DNA of 64,000 nucleotides from Xestospongia bergquistia (GCA_963965975.1 OZ014416.1:7936001-8000000), one strand, 5' to 3'. Counted from the first letter of the stretch, positions 12,031-24,600 are shown. Numbers and translations: made by a program. The notes: generated from the sequence alone by a model not told the origin.

Positions 12031-13461
12031 ATGATGCGGGTGACTTCCAATGCAAATCTTTTCCTGTGGCTTCTGGTAATAGTCTCTGTTATCATACTGG
12101 TCCTCCCAAGTGTTGGTGCTGTGAGGACTGCAAAACGATCTGCACGCTGGGATGCCCACTTACAACACATCATCCATCATCGACAACACAGAGATACTCA
12201 TGATCAATTGTGGCAAAGAGAGCAAAATCCTAAGAATGCCATGTGCAAATTGACTAACCTCCTTCAATATGATACTTTAGGGAGACGTGCATCAAACAAA
12301 CTTTATCAACCTCAATATCAAGGACATTGTGGCAGCTGTTGGGCTTTTGCAGCCACTCATGCATATACAGATCATCTTCGATTATCTGGTAACTCTAATA
12401 TAGAGTTAGCTCCTCGATATCCTGTAGCATGTTTTAATAATAGAGACTATGTAGCAGGAGGAAATGGATGCTGTGGTGCTAAAATTGTTGCTGGATTAGA
12501 ATTCTTCAAAACGAATGGAGCAGTAACTGAGCAGTGTGCACCTTATAATTTACAGAACTACATCAATGAAGATAATGAAAAGCCAGAACCGATAAATAAA
12601 TATTGTCCATCATCGTGTAGTGATGGATCATTATTCCAACCAGATAACCAACGTCTTCTTGGTTATGAAACATTGAACAATATCGAAATTATTTCTGCAC
12701 TCGAAAAAGGTCCTGTAATTGTGGCAATGGTAGCAGTAAAAACCTTCCGTTCTTTATATCGCTGTGGAATATATTACAGTACAAATTATGACCGCTTACG
12801 TTTGTATTATACTGATCGAAAAAACTGGCCTTGGCATGCTGTGGAAATAGTAGACTATGGAACTACTAATAGAGGTATTGACTTTTGGGTAATTAAAAAT
12901 AGCTGGGGTGACGATTGGGGAGAGGATGGTTATTTCCGTATCCGTAGAGGAGACCCGATAATGGGCACTATATATTTTGCACCTAATCTAACTGGGAACA
13001 GTAGCAACAACGTGAACCTTGACACCATTGTTTCAACCTGTGTTGCTAGAACAGTAAAGAACGTGACAGCTAGTGTATTGGTATTGGCTGCTATTGATCA
13101 TGTGATTAAAGAATTCAACGAATCTAAGCCAATCCTTTGTTGGGATAATAGAACAACAGCTGACTATTATGCCTTATCTACAGATAACAATTTACAAAAT
13201 AATGCCACAGAACAAGTTGTTGCAGGTGCAATTGTTACATTAGAGCTTGTTCTAGATGTCAAGGAGTGTCCTAATTTCAAGACTACAACAATGGTTAATG
13301 CTATTGTCTTTGTAGATCTTGGCAATAGCTTTAATCTAACAAGTTATTCATATACAAAAAGTGGTTCTATGCAGAACACAAGAAACGATGCATTGGGTCT
13401 CAATGTGCATGTCCTACTCCTTGTTATAGGACTGGTTGCCTTCCTGCTGTTTGGGATTTAA
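12031..13461 (+). CDS. Papain-like protease with C-terminal cystatin-like domain, copy 2
   Basis: Intronless, 476 residues, same domain order as copy 1. Signal peptide about 1-30 with a long hydrophobic core. Catalytic set: Gln97, Cys103 (HCGSCWAF), His269 (WPWHAVEIVDYG), Asn290 (KNSWG). GCCGA at 146-150. Cystatin loop QVVAG at 395-399, followed by the helpful strand motif VTLELVLDVKEC; hydrophobic tail 456-476. Differences: the cysteine after RCGIY is Tyr (YYS for YCS), probably removing a disulfide, and an insertion of about ten residues rich in Tyr/Arg/Lys precedes the active-site His. Several N-glycosylation sequons lie in the linker and cystatin part, as expected for a secreted or surface protein. 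Confidence 0.9.
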   Translation: MMRVTSNANLFLWLLVIVSVIILVLPSVGAVRTAKRSARWDAHLQHIIHHRQHRDTHDQLWQREQNPKNAMCKLTNLLQYDTLGRRASNKLYQPQYQGHCGSCWAFAATHAYTDHLRLSGNSNIELAPRYPVACFNNRDYVAGGNGCCGAKIVAGLEFFKTNGAVTEQCAPYNLQNYINEDNEKPEPINKYCPSSCSDGSLFQPDNQRLLGYETLNNIEIISALEKGPVIVAMVAVKTFRSLYRCGIYYSTNYDRLRLYYTDRKNWPWHAVEIVDYGTTNRGIDFWVIKNSWGDDWGEDGYFRIRRGDPIMGTIYFAPNLTGNSSNNVNLDTIVSTCVARTVKNVTASVLVLAAIDHVIKEFNESKPILCWDNRTTADYYALSTDNNLQNNATEQVVAGAIVTLELVLDVKECPNFKTTTMVNAIVFVDLGNSFNLTSYSYTKSGSMQNTRNDALGLNVHVLLLVIGLVAFLLFGI

Positions 13462-13739
13462 ATCCTGACATCAACTAGTTACAGACTGTAAAATAGCTTA
13501 ATCTTGAGTGACACTGTAGCCTCCTTAATTTTAGGATTGCATTTTTTCTACTTTGCTCAAATATTTGAGTTTAGGCTTTTATTTTTACACTGTTTTCCCC
13601 TGTCAATTTTTAGATTAGATATTCATATAATTCAAAGGGTGTGGTCGATAGTATAATAATTATTATGAAAGAAATTAAATAACTCCACCAGAAGGACACT
13701 CCCCCTGACTAACTATAATATAAACACAATAGATAATAA

Positions 13740-13870
13740 TATATCATACGGACAGTGAGACACAATAAACATACAACTAGTCCAATAACAAGGAGTAATT
13801 ATATATTGTTCATTGATATCAGACTGGTTGTCTTTTTGTTGTTTAGCTATTAAACTATTATATAGTACAA
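13740..13870 (+). pseudogene. Two opposed fragments of protease-gene 3' ends
   Basis: Around 13775-13797 the sequence matches the tail codons and stop region of the protease genes in reverse orientation. From 13800 (attgttcattgatatcagac) to 13870 it matches the same region in forward orientation and continues into the inter-gene unit. This is a head-to-head junction of two short relics. Confidence 0.65.
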
Positions 13871-14137
13871 CTTATGATTGAATTAATTGTAATATTATAT
13901 ACACTGAATGACACTGAGTGTTATTATAGTTCTTAATAACATTCATAATTAATTGTAGTATTATATATGCATTGAGTGACACTGAACTTTTATATGTTAT
14001 TGTAGTTCTTTTTTATTAGTTTTGATAAAATAGTTGTATTATAATCTATTTTTGCAAATAGAGCAGCTACTCCAATACTCAGCTTAGGACAGTGCTATCC
14101 AGAGCTATATATATTATGTAATAAAGATGTTATATTG

Positions 14138-15080
14138 TAACATACCATATATGGAAGTTACCAAATGTATTAACCATTTGATATTAAAGTAGACTTTGGT
14201 TATGTATATACTATCTTCAGTGGAAACATAATTGTGAATTGAAAGAAAATCAATAAAGCAGTCATTATTGATAGCATTTATATGATTTAAAAATAAATCA
14301 AATAAAGAGAACATTATATATATCACTGACTATCAAAATGAAATGTACTAAAGTGCTTAACCTCGCTGCGGTCTTATCCAGAGACTTTCTTTATTCAACT
14401 TCAAGTGACGTAATCTTACGTATGAGCAAGATGACTCATCATTTCTCTTAAGGGAAAAAACCTTTGCCTTTTAGTGGGTACTTTGCACTCTAATTGACAA
14501 AAGGTCCAATACTTTCCAACTTCTTAGTAAAAGTTAGTGATTCTTCAATGACGGCTATGGTGCTAGGATTTTTAGTTCGCGCTCAATGTATCGAGAAAGA
14601 TAACTGCCAAAAGTTAGTAAAACTGTCAGTATTTTTACAAAAATTCTCACTTTAAAAGGTTTGAAAATGTCATAAGCTATATCCAGGAGATTTTTATTGA
14701 ATTCTCGAGTCTTCGCTGAAAGCTGTGCTTTTTTCAAAGGTTTTTCAGACTTTTAAAGCTTTTTGTTCGTTTGACGTTCCTTTTGGCAGTATTCTTAAGA
14801 AGTAAAGAAGTTTTGCTACCCTCCACTATAGTTTGGTGGCTACCAGTGCCATATTTGCCGAGTTAAAGCAGTTCAAAGCCATTTGCCTGGGTAACAGACA
14901 TACACACACACACACACTGACAGACTACTGTAACCCTCACTATTCGCCCACGCACAGCGAGGGTTACTGTAGTCTGCCAGTTTATAGATGGTATTAGATT
15001 AGTACATAGCCTGATGAGTGGAAGAGTCTTGAGGGACAATAAATTAAATTGAACGATAATGATTTTAAGCAGTTACACTA
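14138..15080. mobile_element. Probable insertion splitting the inter-gene unit
   Basis: The inter-gene unit aligned to 11270-11960 breaks off near 14138 and resumes between about 15000 and 15080. The inserted part is less AT-rich and has no convincing gene. Near its right end is an 18-bp inverted repeat (14921-14938 with 14959-14976, one mismatch, 20-base loop). The motif aacctcgctg near 14360 partly matches the reverse complement of the hairpin arm, so these could be element termini. Class not determined. Confidence 0.5.
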
Positions 15081-15656
15081 TTTTAAAGTAATAATGAGAA
15101 AGAAGATGGTCAATATTGACAACTGACATGTGACTAACAAGTTGTTAAATGTCAACAATCAATTAGTATTTGATTAATGGCCTGACCAGTGGAATGATAC
15201 CATGTCAAATTAAAGGATATTGAGTTCAAGTGTTACATGCTATTATTTTAGAGAAATAAGGAGAAAGGAAACAGATAGCAATCACAACCCCAAGTGGTGG
15301 TGGGCCAACAAAACTATAGTTATGGTCACATACAGTACCAGAGCAAATTCTATTTATTAATTATTTATATCTAAATTAATTGATTTTTAAGATAACTGTA
15401 ATGAAGAGTAATGAGCAAACCAGTGAGTGCAATGGATGTGGTCAAGGATGTTTGTGGGCTAATGCCTCATTAACTTGAACATACAAACGTAAATTATAAA
15501 AACTATTGCAACTGGTTTTCGAAAGGGATTTTTTTTAACCACGGCATTGTTATGATGTTGTCTCCACTTATGACTGGAAGCAAAACATTGTACAGAAAGG
15601 AAGACAACGAAAGCATACTAATATATCATCAGTTCTACAAGTGAGTATTCATTCAA

Positions 15657-17078
15657 ATGATGCAGGTGATTTGCAATGCAATTCTTTTATGGCGGCTTAT
15701 AGCAATAGTCAGTATTATCCTACTAGTCCTCCCAAGTGTTAGTGCTGAGAGGACCATGAAACGATCTGCACGTTGGGATGCCCATTTACAACACATCATC
15801 AATCATCGACAACACAGAGATACTCAGTGCAATCCACAATTATGGCAAAGTGAAGAAAATCCTAAATCATCCACATGTAAATTAACCAACCTCCTTCAGT
15901 ATGATACTTTAGGGAGACGTGCATCAAACAAACTTTATCAACCTCAAGATCAAGGAAGATGTGGTAGCTGTTGGGCTTTTGCAGCCACTCATGCATACAC
16001 AGATCATCTTCGATTATCTGGTAACTCTAATCTACAACTAGCTCCTCGATATCCAGTAGCATGCTTTAATAATAGACACTATGTAGCAGGAGGAAATGGA
16101 TGCTGTGGTGCTGCAGTTCATGCTGGATTAGAATTCTTCAGAATTAAAGGAGCAGTAACTGAGCAGTGTGCTCCTTACAATTTACAAAGTTACATCAACA
16201 CAACCAATGAAAAATCAGATCCAATAAATAACTATTGTCCATCGTCCTGCAGTGATGGATCAATGTTCCGACCAACTAATCAACGTCTTCTTAGTTATAC
16301 AAAATTAAATAATGACAATGAAATTATGTCTGCACTTCAACAAGGTCCTGTAATTGTAGCAATGTATGCTATAACATCCTTTAAAAATACATATCGCTGT
16401 GGAATATATTGTAGTACTCAAAATGAATTCAGGAGAATCAATGGACATGCTGTTGAAATAGTTGACTATGGAACTACTACTGAGGGTGTTAACTTTTGGG
16501 TAGTTAAAAACAGTTGGGGAAGTACATGGGGAGAGAATGGTTACTTTCGTATCATCAGAGGAGACCCTATATTGTCAAGATTCAATCAGTCTTTTACTCC
16601 TGTAATAAGAACAAACACTAAAAACAACCCAAGCTATGCTATTGTTTCAGTTTGTGCTGCAAGAGAAATAGAAGATGTTACTGCTAATGAATTGATAATG
16701 GCTGCTATTGATCATGTGATTGAAGAATTTAATGAGTCTCAACCAATCCTTTGCTGGGATAATGAGACGACACCTGACTATTATGTCTTAGCTTCTAACA
16801 GTACAACCAAGAGTAATGCCACAGAACAACTTGTTGCTGGTGTGATTGTCACATTAGAGCTTGTTCTAGATGTCAAGGAGTGTTTGTGCTGCAATATCAA
16901 GACTACAGCAATGGTTAATGCTATTGTCTTTGTAGATCTTGACAACGGCTTTAATCTCACAAGTTATTCATACACAAGACATAAGTCTATGCAGAACTCA
17001 AGAAACAATGCCGTGGGTCTCAATGAGTATACACTATTCATTATTGGATTGATTGTCTTCCTGCTGTTTGGGATTTAA
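15657..17078 (+). CDS. Papain-like protease with C-terminal cystatin-like domain, copy 3
   Basis: Intronless, 473 residues. Signal peptide about 1-30; catalytic Gln99, Cys105 (RCGSCWAF), His264 (NGHAVEIVDYG), Asn285 (KNSWG); GCCGA at 148-152; cystatin loop QLVAG at 391-395; hydrophobic tail about 453-473. The protease half is closest to copy 2 (for example LAPRYPVACFNNR is shared), while the cystatin half is almost identical to copy 1 (ELIMAAIDHVIEEFNESQP is shared), a mosaic pattern. After VKEC this copy has LCCNIK where the others have PNFK, adding two cysteines. All catalytic residues are present. Confidence 0.9.
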   Translation: MMQVICNAILLWRLIAIVSIILLVLPSVSAERTMKRSARWDAHLQHIINHRQHRDTQCNPQLWQSEENPKSSTCKLTNLLQYDTLGRRASNKLYQPQDQGRCGSCWAFAATHAYTDHLRLSGNSNLQLAPRYPVACFNNRHYVAGGNGCCGAAVHAGLEFFRIKGAVTEQCAPYNLQSYINTTNEKSDPINNYCPSSCSDGSMFRPTNQRLLSYTKLNNDNEIMSALQQGPVIVAMYAITSFKNTYRCGIYCSTQNEFRRINGHAVEIVDYGTTTEGVNFWVVKNSWGSTWGENGYFRIIRGDPILSRFNQSFTPVIRTNTKNNPSYAIVSVCAAREIEDVTANELIMAAIDHVIEEFNESQPILCWDNETTPDYYVLASNSTTKSNATEQLVAGVIVTLELVLDVKECLCCNIKTTAMVNAIVFVDLDNGFNLTSYSYTRHKSMQNSRNNAVGLNEYTLFIIGLIVFLLFGI

Positions 17079-17906
17079 ATACTGCTATCAACTAATTACA
17101 GACTGTAGCATAGCTCGAGTCTTCAAGTGACATTGATTACACGTGTAGCCTCCTTAATTTTAGGATTTCATTTTTCTACTTTGCTCAAATAATTGATTTA
17201 GTTCAGTTTAGGCTTTTATTTTTATACTGTTTTCCCATGTCAATTTTTGGATCATGTACTACAGAGGGTGTGGTCGAAACTTGTATAATAATTATTATAA
17301 TAATTATATGAACTATAATAACTTCACCAGTAAGGACACACCCCCTGACTAACAATATTGGTATAATAATAAAAGTTAAGTAATCTGGCTTCCTACTCTA
17401 CTCTGTAAAAACTAATTACACGAATAGCATGCTCAGTTAGATTTGCTATAACTTCAAATCGATTCTTTTACTAATCAAATCTGAACCTTAACTGAAAATG
17501 AGGTAAGATCTGTACCTAATGTGTATTCCATAGTGTGATCAAAGACGATTTGTACTATATATTAGACTACTAACAACAGTTTAGATATACTGTTTTTCAA
17601 CATAAACTCAATGCTTGCTATGTTAGTTTTGCTGTGAGATGAAAGACAACATTTAGTCTACTAGTTTCCATGATCTCCTTTCATATGACCAGCTCATGTT
17701 CAACACGTGTACTATAGCAGACACACACTGTGTCACATAGACTATTAGCAAATCGGTGTTGTCTTCCTGTTATATATTTCAAAGAAACTGTGAAGTCAGT
17801 TATTTTGTTTACAGTGACTGAGCTGTGGAATGCGCCGAATTTAATAGTCTCTGGCGTCTAGCTAGGAGATCATTTTGGCGTAGAGATTCACACTTTGAGC
17901 TCAGCC
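17079..17906. other. 3' flank of protease copy 3 and spacer
   Basis: Up to about 17360 the sequence is homologous to the 3' flank of copy 2 (13462-13720; shared landmark gggtgtggtcga). Beyond that it is the 5' region of the next gene, with nothing else that I can name. Confidence 0.6.
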
Positions 17907-20246
17907 ATGATATCTCTTTCTCCTTTTCCCAGTGTTACTTCTACTCCCAAAAGTTTATCTGAGGGCGGTGCTACTAATACTGTAGACAAACGATTGCTAA
18001 GTATTTATCGGCGATCTCCTTCTCGTGTTGGCAGTAGAAGCTCTCTCTGCAGCCATCCTAGACGTTTTCAACGTAGGCCAAAACTCAGAGAACGTGATTT
18101 AAGTGAGAGCGGGGTTGTCATCGAAGAGATACCTTCAGGTATTCTGCCTAGCATCAGTAGCTCAGAGAGCTCGACTAAAGCTAGTAATATCAATGGTGAT
18201 CTTTCTTCATCATTCATTGTTGTTGGAAAAGAAGTGTTAGAGTGTGAGTCTGTTGTACGTTGTAAAATACCCAAAGGTACCATGGACACCCCACTCCATC
18301 GACCCAAAAATGCTGAAGTAAGTCTGAATATTTTAAAACACAAACACATACTTAAAATGGTGTTTATTGAAGACCCTTTCTTTTACTTTATTTTGTCTAT
18401 CTTTGTAAATATAAGAATTCTTTATTGGCTCATTGACTAACCAAAGACAATAATAATTCCCTTTGTAATGTAAAATCCATCCCCCATTTTGTCCACCTGT
18501 TGATAAATAACTTTCCCTCCATTATGTTAATTTGTTCTCACAATTTAGTAACCACTAATAGATAGCCAATGTGTCCCTGTACGCTATGTGTAAGAGTATA
18601 TTAGCAAATTTGTAATGTCTGTATCATTACATTATATCTGAATGGGACAGCATTTCTGCTATATGGGGGTTTAATTTCACCCATACAGTAAGCATGTTAT
18701 ACCATCACTTCAAAGAAAATAACATTCCAAAGCTATAATGAAATTGGCAGTATATCAAGTCAATAATAAACTTGACAATTGTGAAGTTTGACCTTTAAGA
18801 GTTGACCTCTTTAATAGATTATATAATAGTTTACACATAATATGTATATATTCAATTATAAGTTGTTACTTGTTAGTAAGTGGATATAGGCAACCATTCT
18901 TGTTATAAACATAACAAGAATTAATAGGACAAAATAGTAATGATTAACTAGTGAAGATACTTTAAGACCACATGTTATGAGTTTGCTGATTGAGTACTAT
19001 GTTTGCACACACTTTACATAGACAATATGTGTGACTGAATTCTCTGTGTCAACATAACTTTACTCAGTTTTTATAAGATATATCACTAATATCTGTATCA
19101 ATAAATAACCTTTACACTGGTGAACATCATTAAGTACCACAGTAACCTAGGAGACCTATATTAGTAAACTATTTTCCACATTGACCTAGCTACTATAAAA
19201 TGATCATAATATCAATCAATTAGGCTAAACAATTACAAACTGTACAAATGGTGAGAGAGTTTATGTAAAAAGGGAATTTAGTGCATTGATTTTAACCTTT
19301 TTAATATGTATAGAAGTCTGACCAGTTTGTTTTCAATTTTAAATCCATTTGAGACTACTATCGGAACTACTATTAATAACAATTTTGTATGTGAACTGCT
19401 TACCTCTAGTAGTTCATTCAGACCACCTGAGCTAATTGATCAACATGCCCTGTTCCACTCCTATGTAATGGAATCCTGATATTGTTATAACCACAAACCT
19501 TCTGTTTGAGGTCATATTCCCAGTGATTTGAACTAGACCAATAAATTCTTCCTTATGTTACAAACAGAAGACATATTGGTGATATGAATTAGTGTACATT
19601 TGAAAACTTGTGGTTTACTGATAATATAACATATATATGTTCTTCCTGTATTAATTGTGTATTCTAATATGCTATATCATAATACACAATTTATATTGAG
19701 AAGTAATAATAGCGAAAACTGACGTTGTTTTATTATAAAATTCATTTTAATGGTGTTTAGTTTCAAAGTATTCTCTCTCTAATGAATAAAATTGACTACT
19801 AGTACTAGTACTCTGTCATAACAACAACACTTATTTCAGACAAGATAAGAGTTGCATAAACAACACAGCCTATAAGGACAGTTGGTATTACTCTATCTTT
19901 TCCCTTTCATCATTTCTTACATGTACTGGTCTATACATGTATATATTATATGTTACAGTACATGTAATGGAGCTGTGTTTGCTTTGGAGCGTGAGTGTTT
20001 GTCATGTGTGATATTCTACAGAACAGCTGTTTTCAATTTATAACTAATCACTTTGTTGTGCAAGGATGTATCAATGACATTTTATATAGTATAAATAGTT
20101 AATATTATATTATATTATTATATTATGTATTGAATGTGATGATCTTTTGATTAAGGTCATTGTTAAGTGTCTCCATTCTGTCTGCTGATGTAAGCAAGTG
20201 TTGTTGTTTTGTGTGTGTGTGTCTCTCTCTCACACACACACACGCA

Positions 20247-20326
<80 letters not shown>

Positions 20327-21636
20327 ACACACACGCACATGTATGCACACACACTATGTATATGCTTATATTGATGTTGTGTTAAGGATAAGTTATATTT
20401 CAATTTTTGTAGCATTCTCTTAAAAGGAGGGAACAGAAACACTAAAAGTTGAGAATGTGTTTTCCCAGAGGCCTTATCAATGAATTAACAATAAATTGTA
20501 ATGTTTCTTGGTTGCTAGTCCATGGTTTCTCTAATAATTACATTAGGGAAATAGAGCACATGTCCTACACATGCTAGCCACTATAATAATTATGTTTACA
20601 ATATTTATGCTGGTATTATTGGTATAATATATTACAATGTACCAAGTCTCTTTATAGTACTGTGTTACATTAATGTTAATAAACAGTAAGGACAACTTGA
20701 GATAACAAGTTGATGTGTGTATTCAGTATTTGCTTTCTGCTTCAATAAATCATGTTAGAAATCCTCCCAAAGTTTACTTCAATGAAGAATGTCCTACTAC
20801 TTAACATTTAAAGCAGCATTATCTTTAACCTGTACTAAATATCTAGAAAGACTTCATTTTTTGCAACAAATCCCTAACATTGTTTTTATTATGGATTACT
20901 CTATCTGAGGTTGGGTGCTAGCTTTGGCTTCAAGGGGATGGGCCTATATAATATGATGTAATAGTCTTATCCCATTACATTAGTATGTGGACTATATTTG
21001 AACAATGGGTGGAAGAAACCCTTGCGTATAGTTTCTACAGTTATCCCTCCCAGTCTTGAGAATAGTTTTTAGAGAGGTGGTCTTAGATGCCAGCTAGCTG
21101 TCATTGCTAATCTAATGCAGGTGGTCTAGTTTACATGAAGTGTGATGCAATATAGTGATGGATGTCTTTAACAAGAGATAGTGTGATACCTGGAAATCAA
21201 GACACTTGTTAGAGAGATGTCAGAGACAGAGACAAACAGACAGACAGACAGAGACAGACAGACAGATCGACAGAGACAGATAGACAGACAGACAGAGACA
21301 GATAGACAGTGACCTAAGATATCAATCCAGTGATATGTACAAAACAGTTTTGAGTTAATGTGTTATTTTGTCTAAAAGTGGACAAACTTGTACTGTTCAC
21401 TTTCAAAATGATAACTTGTTGTCTTGTTGATTCTAAATTGGTTATATTTTTAAAATATCAAGTGTGATTTTTTCATTTTATCTTTTTTGGTAAAGAATTC
21501 AACCTTGTACATGTAGTATGTGGTGTGTGGTTTATTAATGATTACATAGTAATTTGTTCCTTGACCATCTGGTGACCACTGATTTTGTTATTTACATTAA
21601 CTATTGACATAAATAATGGTAGTTACTCATTCATGT

Positions 21637-21671
<35 letters not shown>

Positions 21672-24600
21672 GCATGTACTAAGATTACTTGAAAGTGGTT
21701 ATGATCCTAATCAACCAGATCTTTCCCATGATGCACAAACTCCAATTCATACCATTGTCAGGAGCAAGTTAAAAGATCGTGCAGCTTGCCTTGAAGTTCT
21801 GTTAGTACACAGCAATGTAGATGTCAATATCTGTGATGCTCACAAAATGACAGCTCTCCATTTTGCAGCAATGGTAAGTAGTGGTATATCAGGTACAATG
21901 TATTGTGTATTGACAAACCACGATGGATATATTAGAATCTTGTAAACTGTGCTTAGAATAGAGATATCCTTGACATAGAGGTTGTATAATACACTAAAGT
22001 ATTAGCATGGGACTAGAACAAGTGTCCTCAATATAGAGGTTGTATAATACACTAAAGTATTAGTATGGGACTAGAACAAGTGTCCTCAATATGCATGGTG
22101 ATATAGAGGGTATGTTCTGTCTATTACATTATCATGCTGACTACAGAGGAAGGGGAAATCCTGAAATATTCCCCCACAATATTCCCCTATAGTAGTTCCA
22201 CTGTAGTAATGTATTATGAAAACATACAACATTGTGACCTTTTAATGTACCACTACATTAGACTTGTTTCAAAAGCAATTTTAAAATAAAGTCCTTATCA
22301 CTCGTTATTGCTTTCAGTGCTTTCACAAACAAAACATTGTTACGTTATATTGACACTGACATTATACTGACATTGTACTGACACAGATATTATACTGATA
22401 TTATACTGACACTGACATTATACTGACATTGTACTGACACAGATATTATACTGATATTATACTGACACTGACATTATACTGACATTGTACTGACACAGAT
22501 ATTATACTGATATTATACTGACACAGATATTATACTGATATTATACTGACACTGACATTATACTGACATTGTACTGACACAGATATTATACTGACATTGT
22601 ACTGATATTATACTGACATTGTACTGACACTGACATTATACTGACATTGTACTGACACAGATATTATACTGATATTATACTGACACTGACATTATACTGA
22701 CATTGTACTGACACAGATATTATACTGATATTATACTGACACAGATATTATACTGATATTATACTGACACTGACATTATACTGACATTGTACTGACACAG
22801 ATATTATACTGACATTGTACTGATATTATACTGATATTATACTGACACTGACATTATACTGACATTGTACTGACACAGATATTATACTGACATTGTACTG
22901 ATATTATACTGATATTGTACTGATATTATACTGATATTGTACTGACGTAGACATTATACTGATATTATACTGACCTTATACTGATACAAAGCAAATAAGT
23001 TTGCTACAAATCAAATCAAATCTAATTTTACAACTATGTTAATTAACAATTAGTGATTATAGTATACACAGATGAGTACCTCATGAATAATATCATATGT
23101 AACAAAAGCCAGTTTTCGAACATATCAAAGATTTAGCGACTATAACATATATAATATCATGTGCATCACTGAATGACCTAATTTTGGAAAATGTACACTT
23201 ACTGTAAAATAATCACATAAACACTCACGTGGTTGATAGTTGTTACATAACTATTTCATAAAGGATGTTTACTGCTACTGGGAGACAAAATTTAGTAAAC
23301 ATCCTTACAAAGTAGTAATACAGCAACCACAATTTTAACTAGTGTTTGTTCAAAAAACAATTTCACACAATAAATGTAGTTTCAAAAATTGGGACATAAA
23401 GTGCTGTACCATACAATATTATGCCTACCTCATATCTTGATTCTTTTCCTCTTCAGATCGGTGACTTACGTTGTGTTAAACTTCTCTTAGCATTCGGTGC
23501 TGATATCAACGCCATCAGTGACTTTGACCAGACTCCTATGAACCTTGCTCTAGCACATTATCAAGAAAATGTCATCCATCTCTTGGGTGCACTAGAAGGA
23601 GTCAGTGCTACATTTGTCCAACCAGCCATCCCCATTCCACTTCCTGGTGTGACTCAGTTACGTAGTCTACAACTTCCCTTAAATTCTGATAGTTCTGATA
23701 ATGAACTTGAACGAGCTAGTCGTTTCATGGGAAGTTATGATTTAGCTATGGACTCCATTAGACCATTTTATGTAAACCTTCAATTAGAGGTCAGTAATAC
23801 TACTGTGCATACCTTAGTATAACTGAGTGTCACTCAGTAAATTGCCTAGTATATTACTTAGGAAATTCCATTGTATACTTCAGGATATCGCTCAGTAAAT
23901 TAATTTGCGCACATTCTGTATTTTACTCAGTATACTAATCTGTATACATTCAGTATTTTAGTGTATATTTTTAGTAAACTGGTTAGTATATTTTCAGTAT
24001 ACTAGTTTGTATACTAGCCTTAATTTTTAGTAATCTAATGTATAACTCAGTAAACTATAGTTAATATTTTCACACAATACAATTGTATTTACACATGTAT
24101 ATATTATCATATACAATCTATTACATTACCATAGACACAAGCATCCTTTGTACTCAAAGAAGAAGAGGCAGTATCACTGATACTTAGACAACAAGAGACA
24201 TCTCTTCTACACAGAAGTCAATCAGAAATTATGCATACACTTACATTCAGAATACACAATGGCTGTCGTATATTATGTCTTGATGGACTGGGTATACGAG
24301 GGTTAGTGATAATTGAAGTATTAGAACATTTCGAGAAGTTGACTGGTCAGAAGATAACAGAGATATTTGACATTATCTGTGGGTCATCTATCGGAGGTTT
24401 AATAGCACTTGGTCTTGTCTATGGTAAGGGATTATGGATAGATACATGGACAAATGGATTGATGGATGGATGAATGAACTGGGTATTTACTTGATGTGTG
24501 TTTCATTTAGGCAAGAAATCATTATCACAGTTACGACAAATTCTCTATAAAATGAAGGAGAACATTTATTCCAACTCACATTCTGAGCCAGTGTACAATA

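Larger units (their letters stand above)
18318..21672. other. Intron 1 of ankyrin-patatin copy 1
   Basis: 3.36-kb intron with only simple repeats: a CT/CA tract at 20220-20340, a CAGA tract at 21215-21310, and the CT acceptor tract ending at 21672. No exon seen inside. Confidence 0.7.

Noticed and set aside
14555-14737. 60-residue minus-strand ORF
   Set aside because: Short, no domain, no splice-supported extension, and inside a probable insertion element.
17895-17906. Upstream extension of ankyrin-patatin copy 1 from a TTG
   Set aside because: A non-ATG start is not needed; the ATG at 17907 is in frame and precedes the same ORF.
20123-20442. RE-, SL- and CV-repeat ORFs
   Set aside because: Translations of CT/CA microsatellite sequence.
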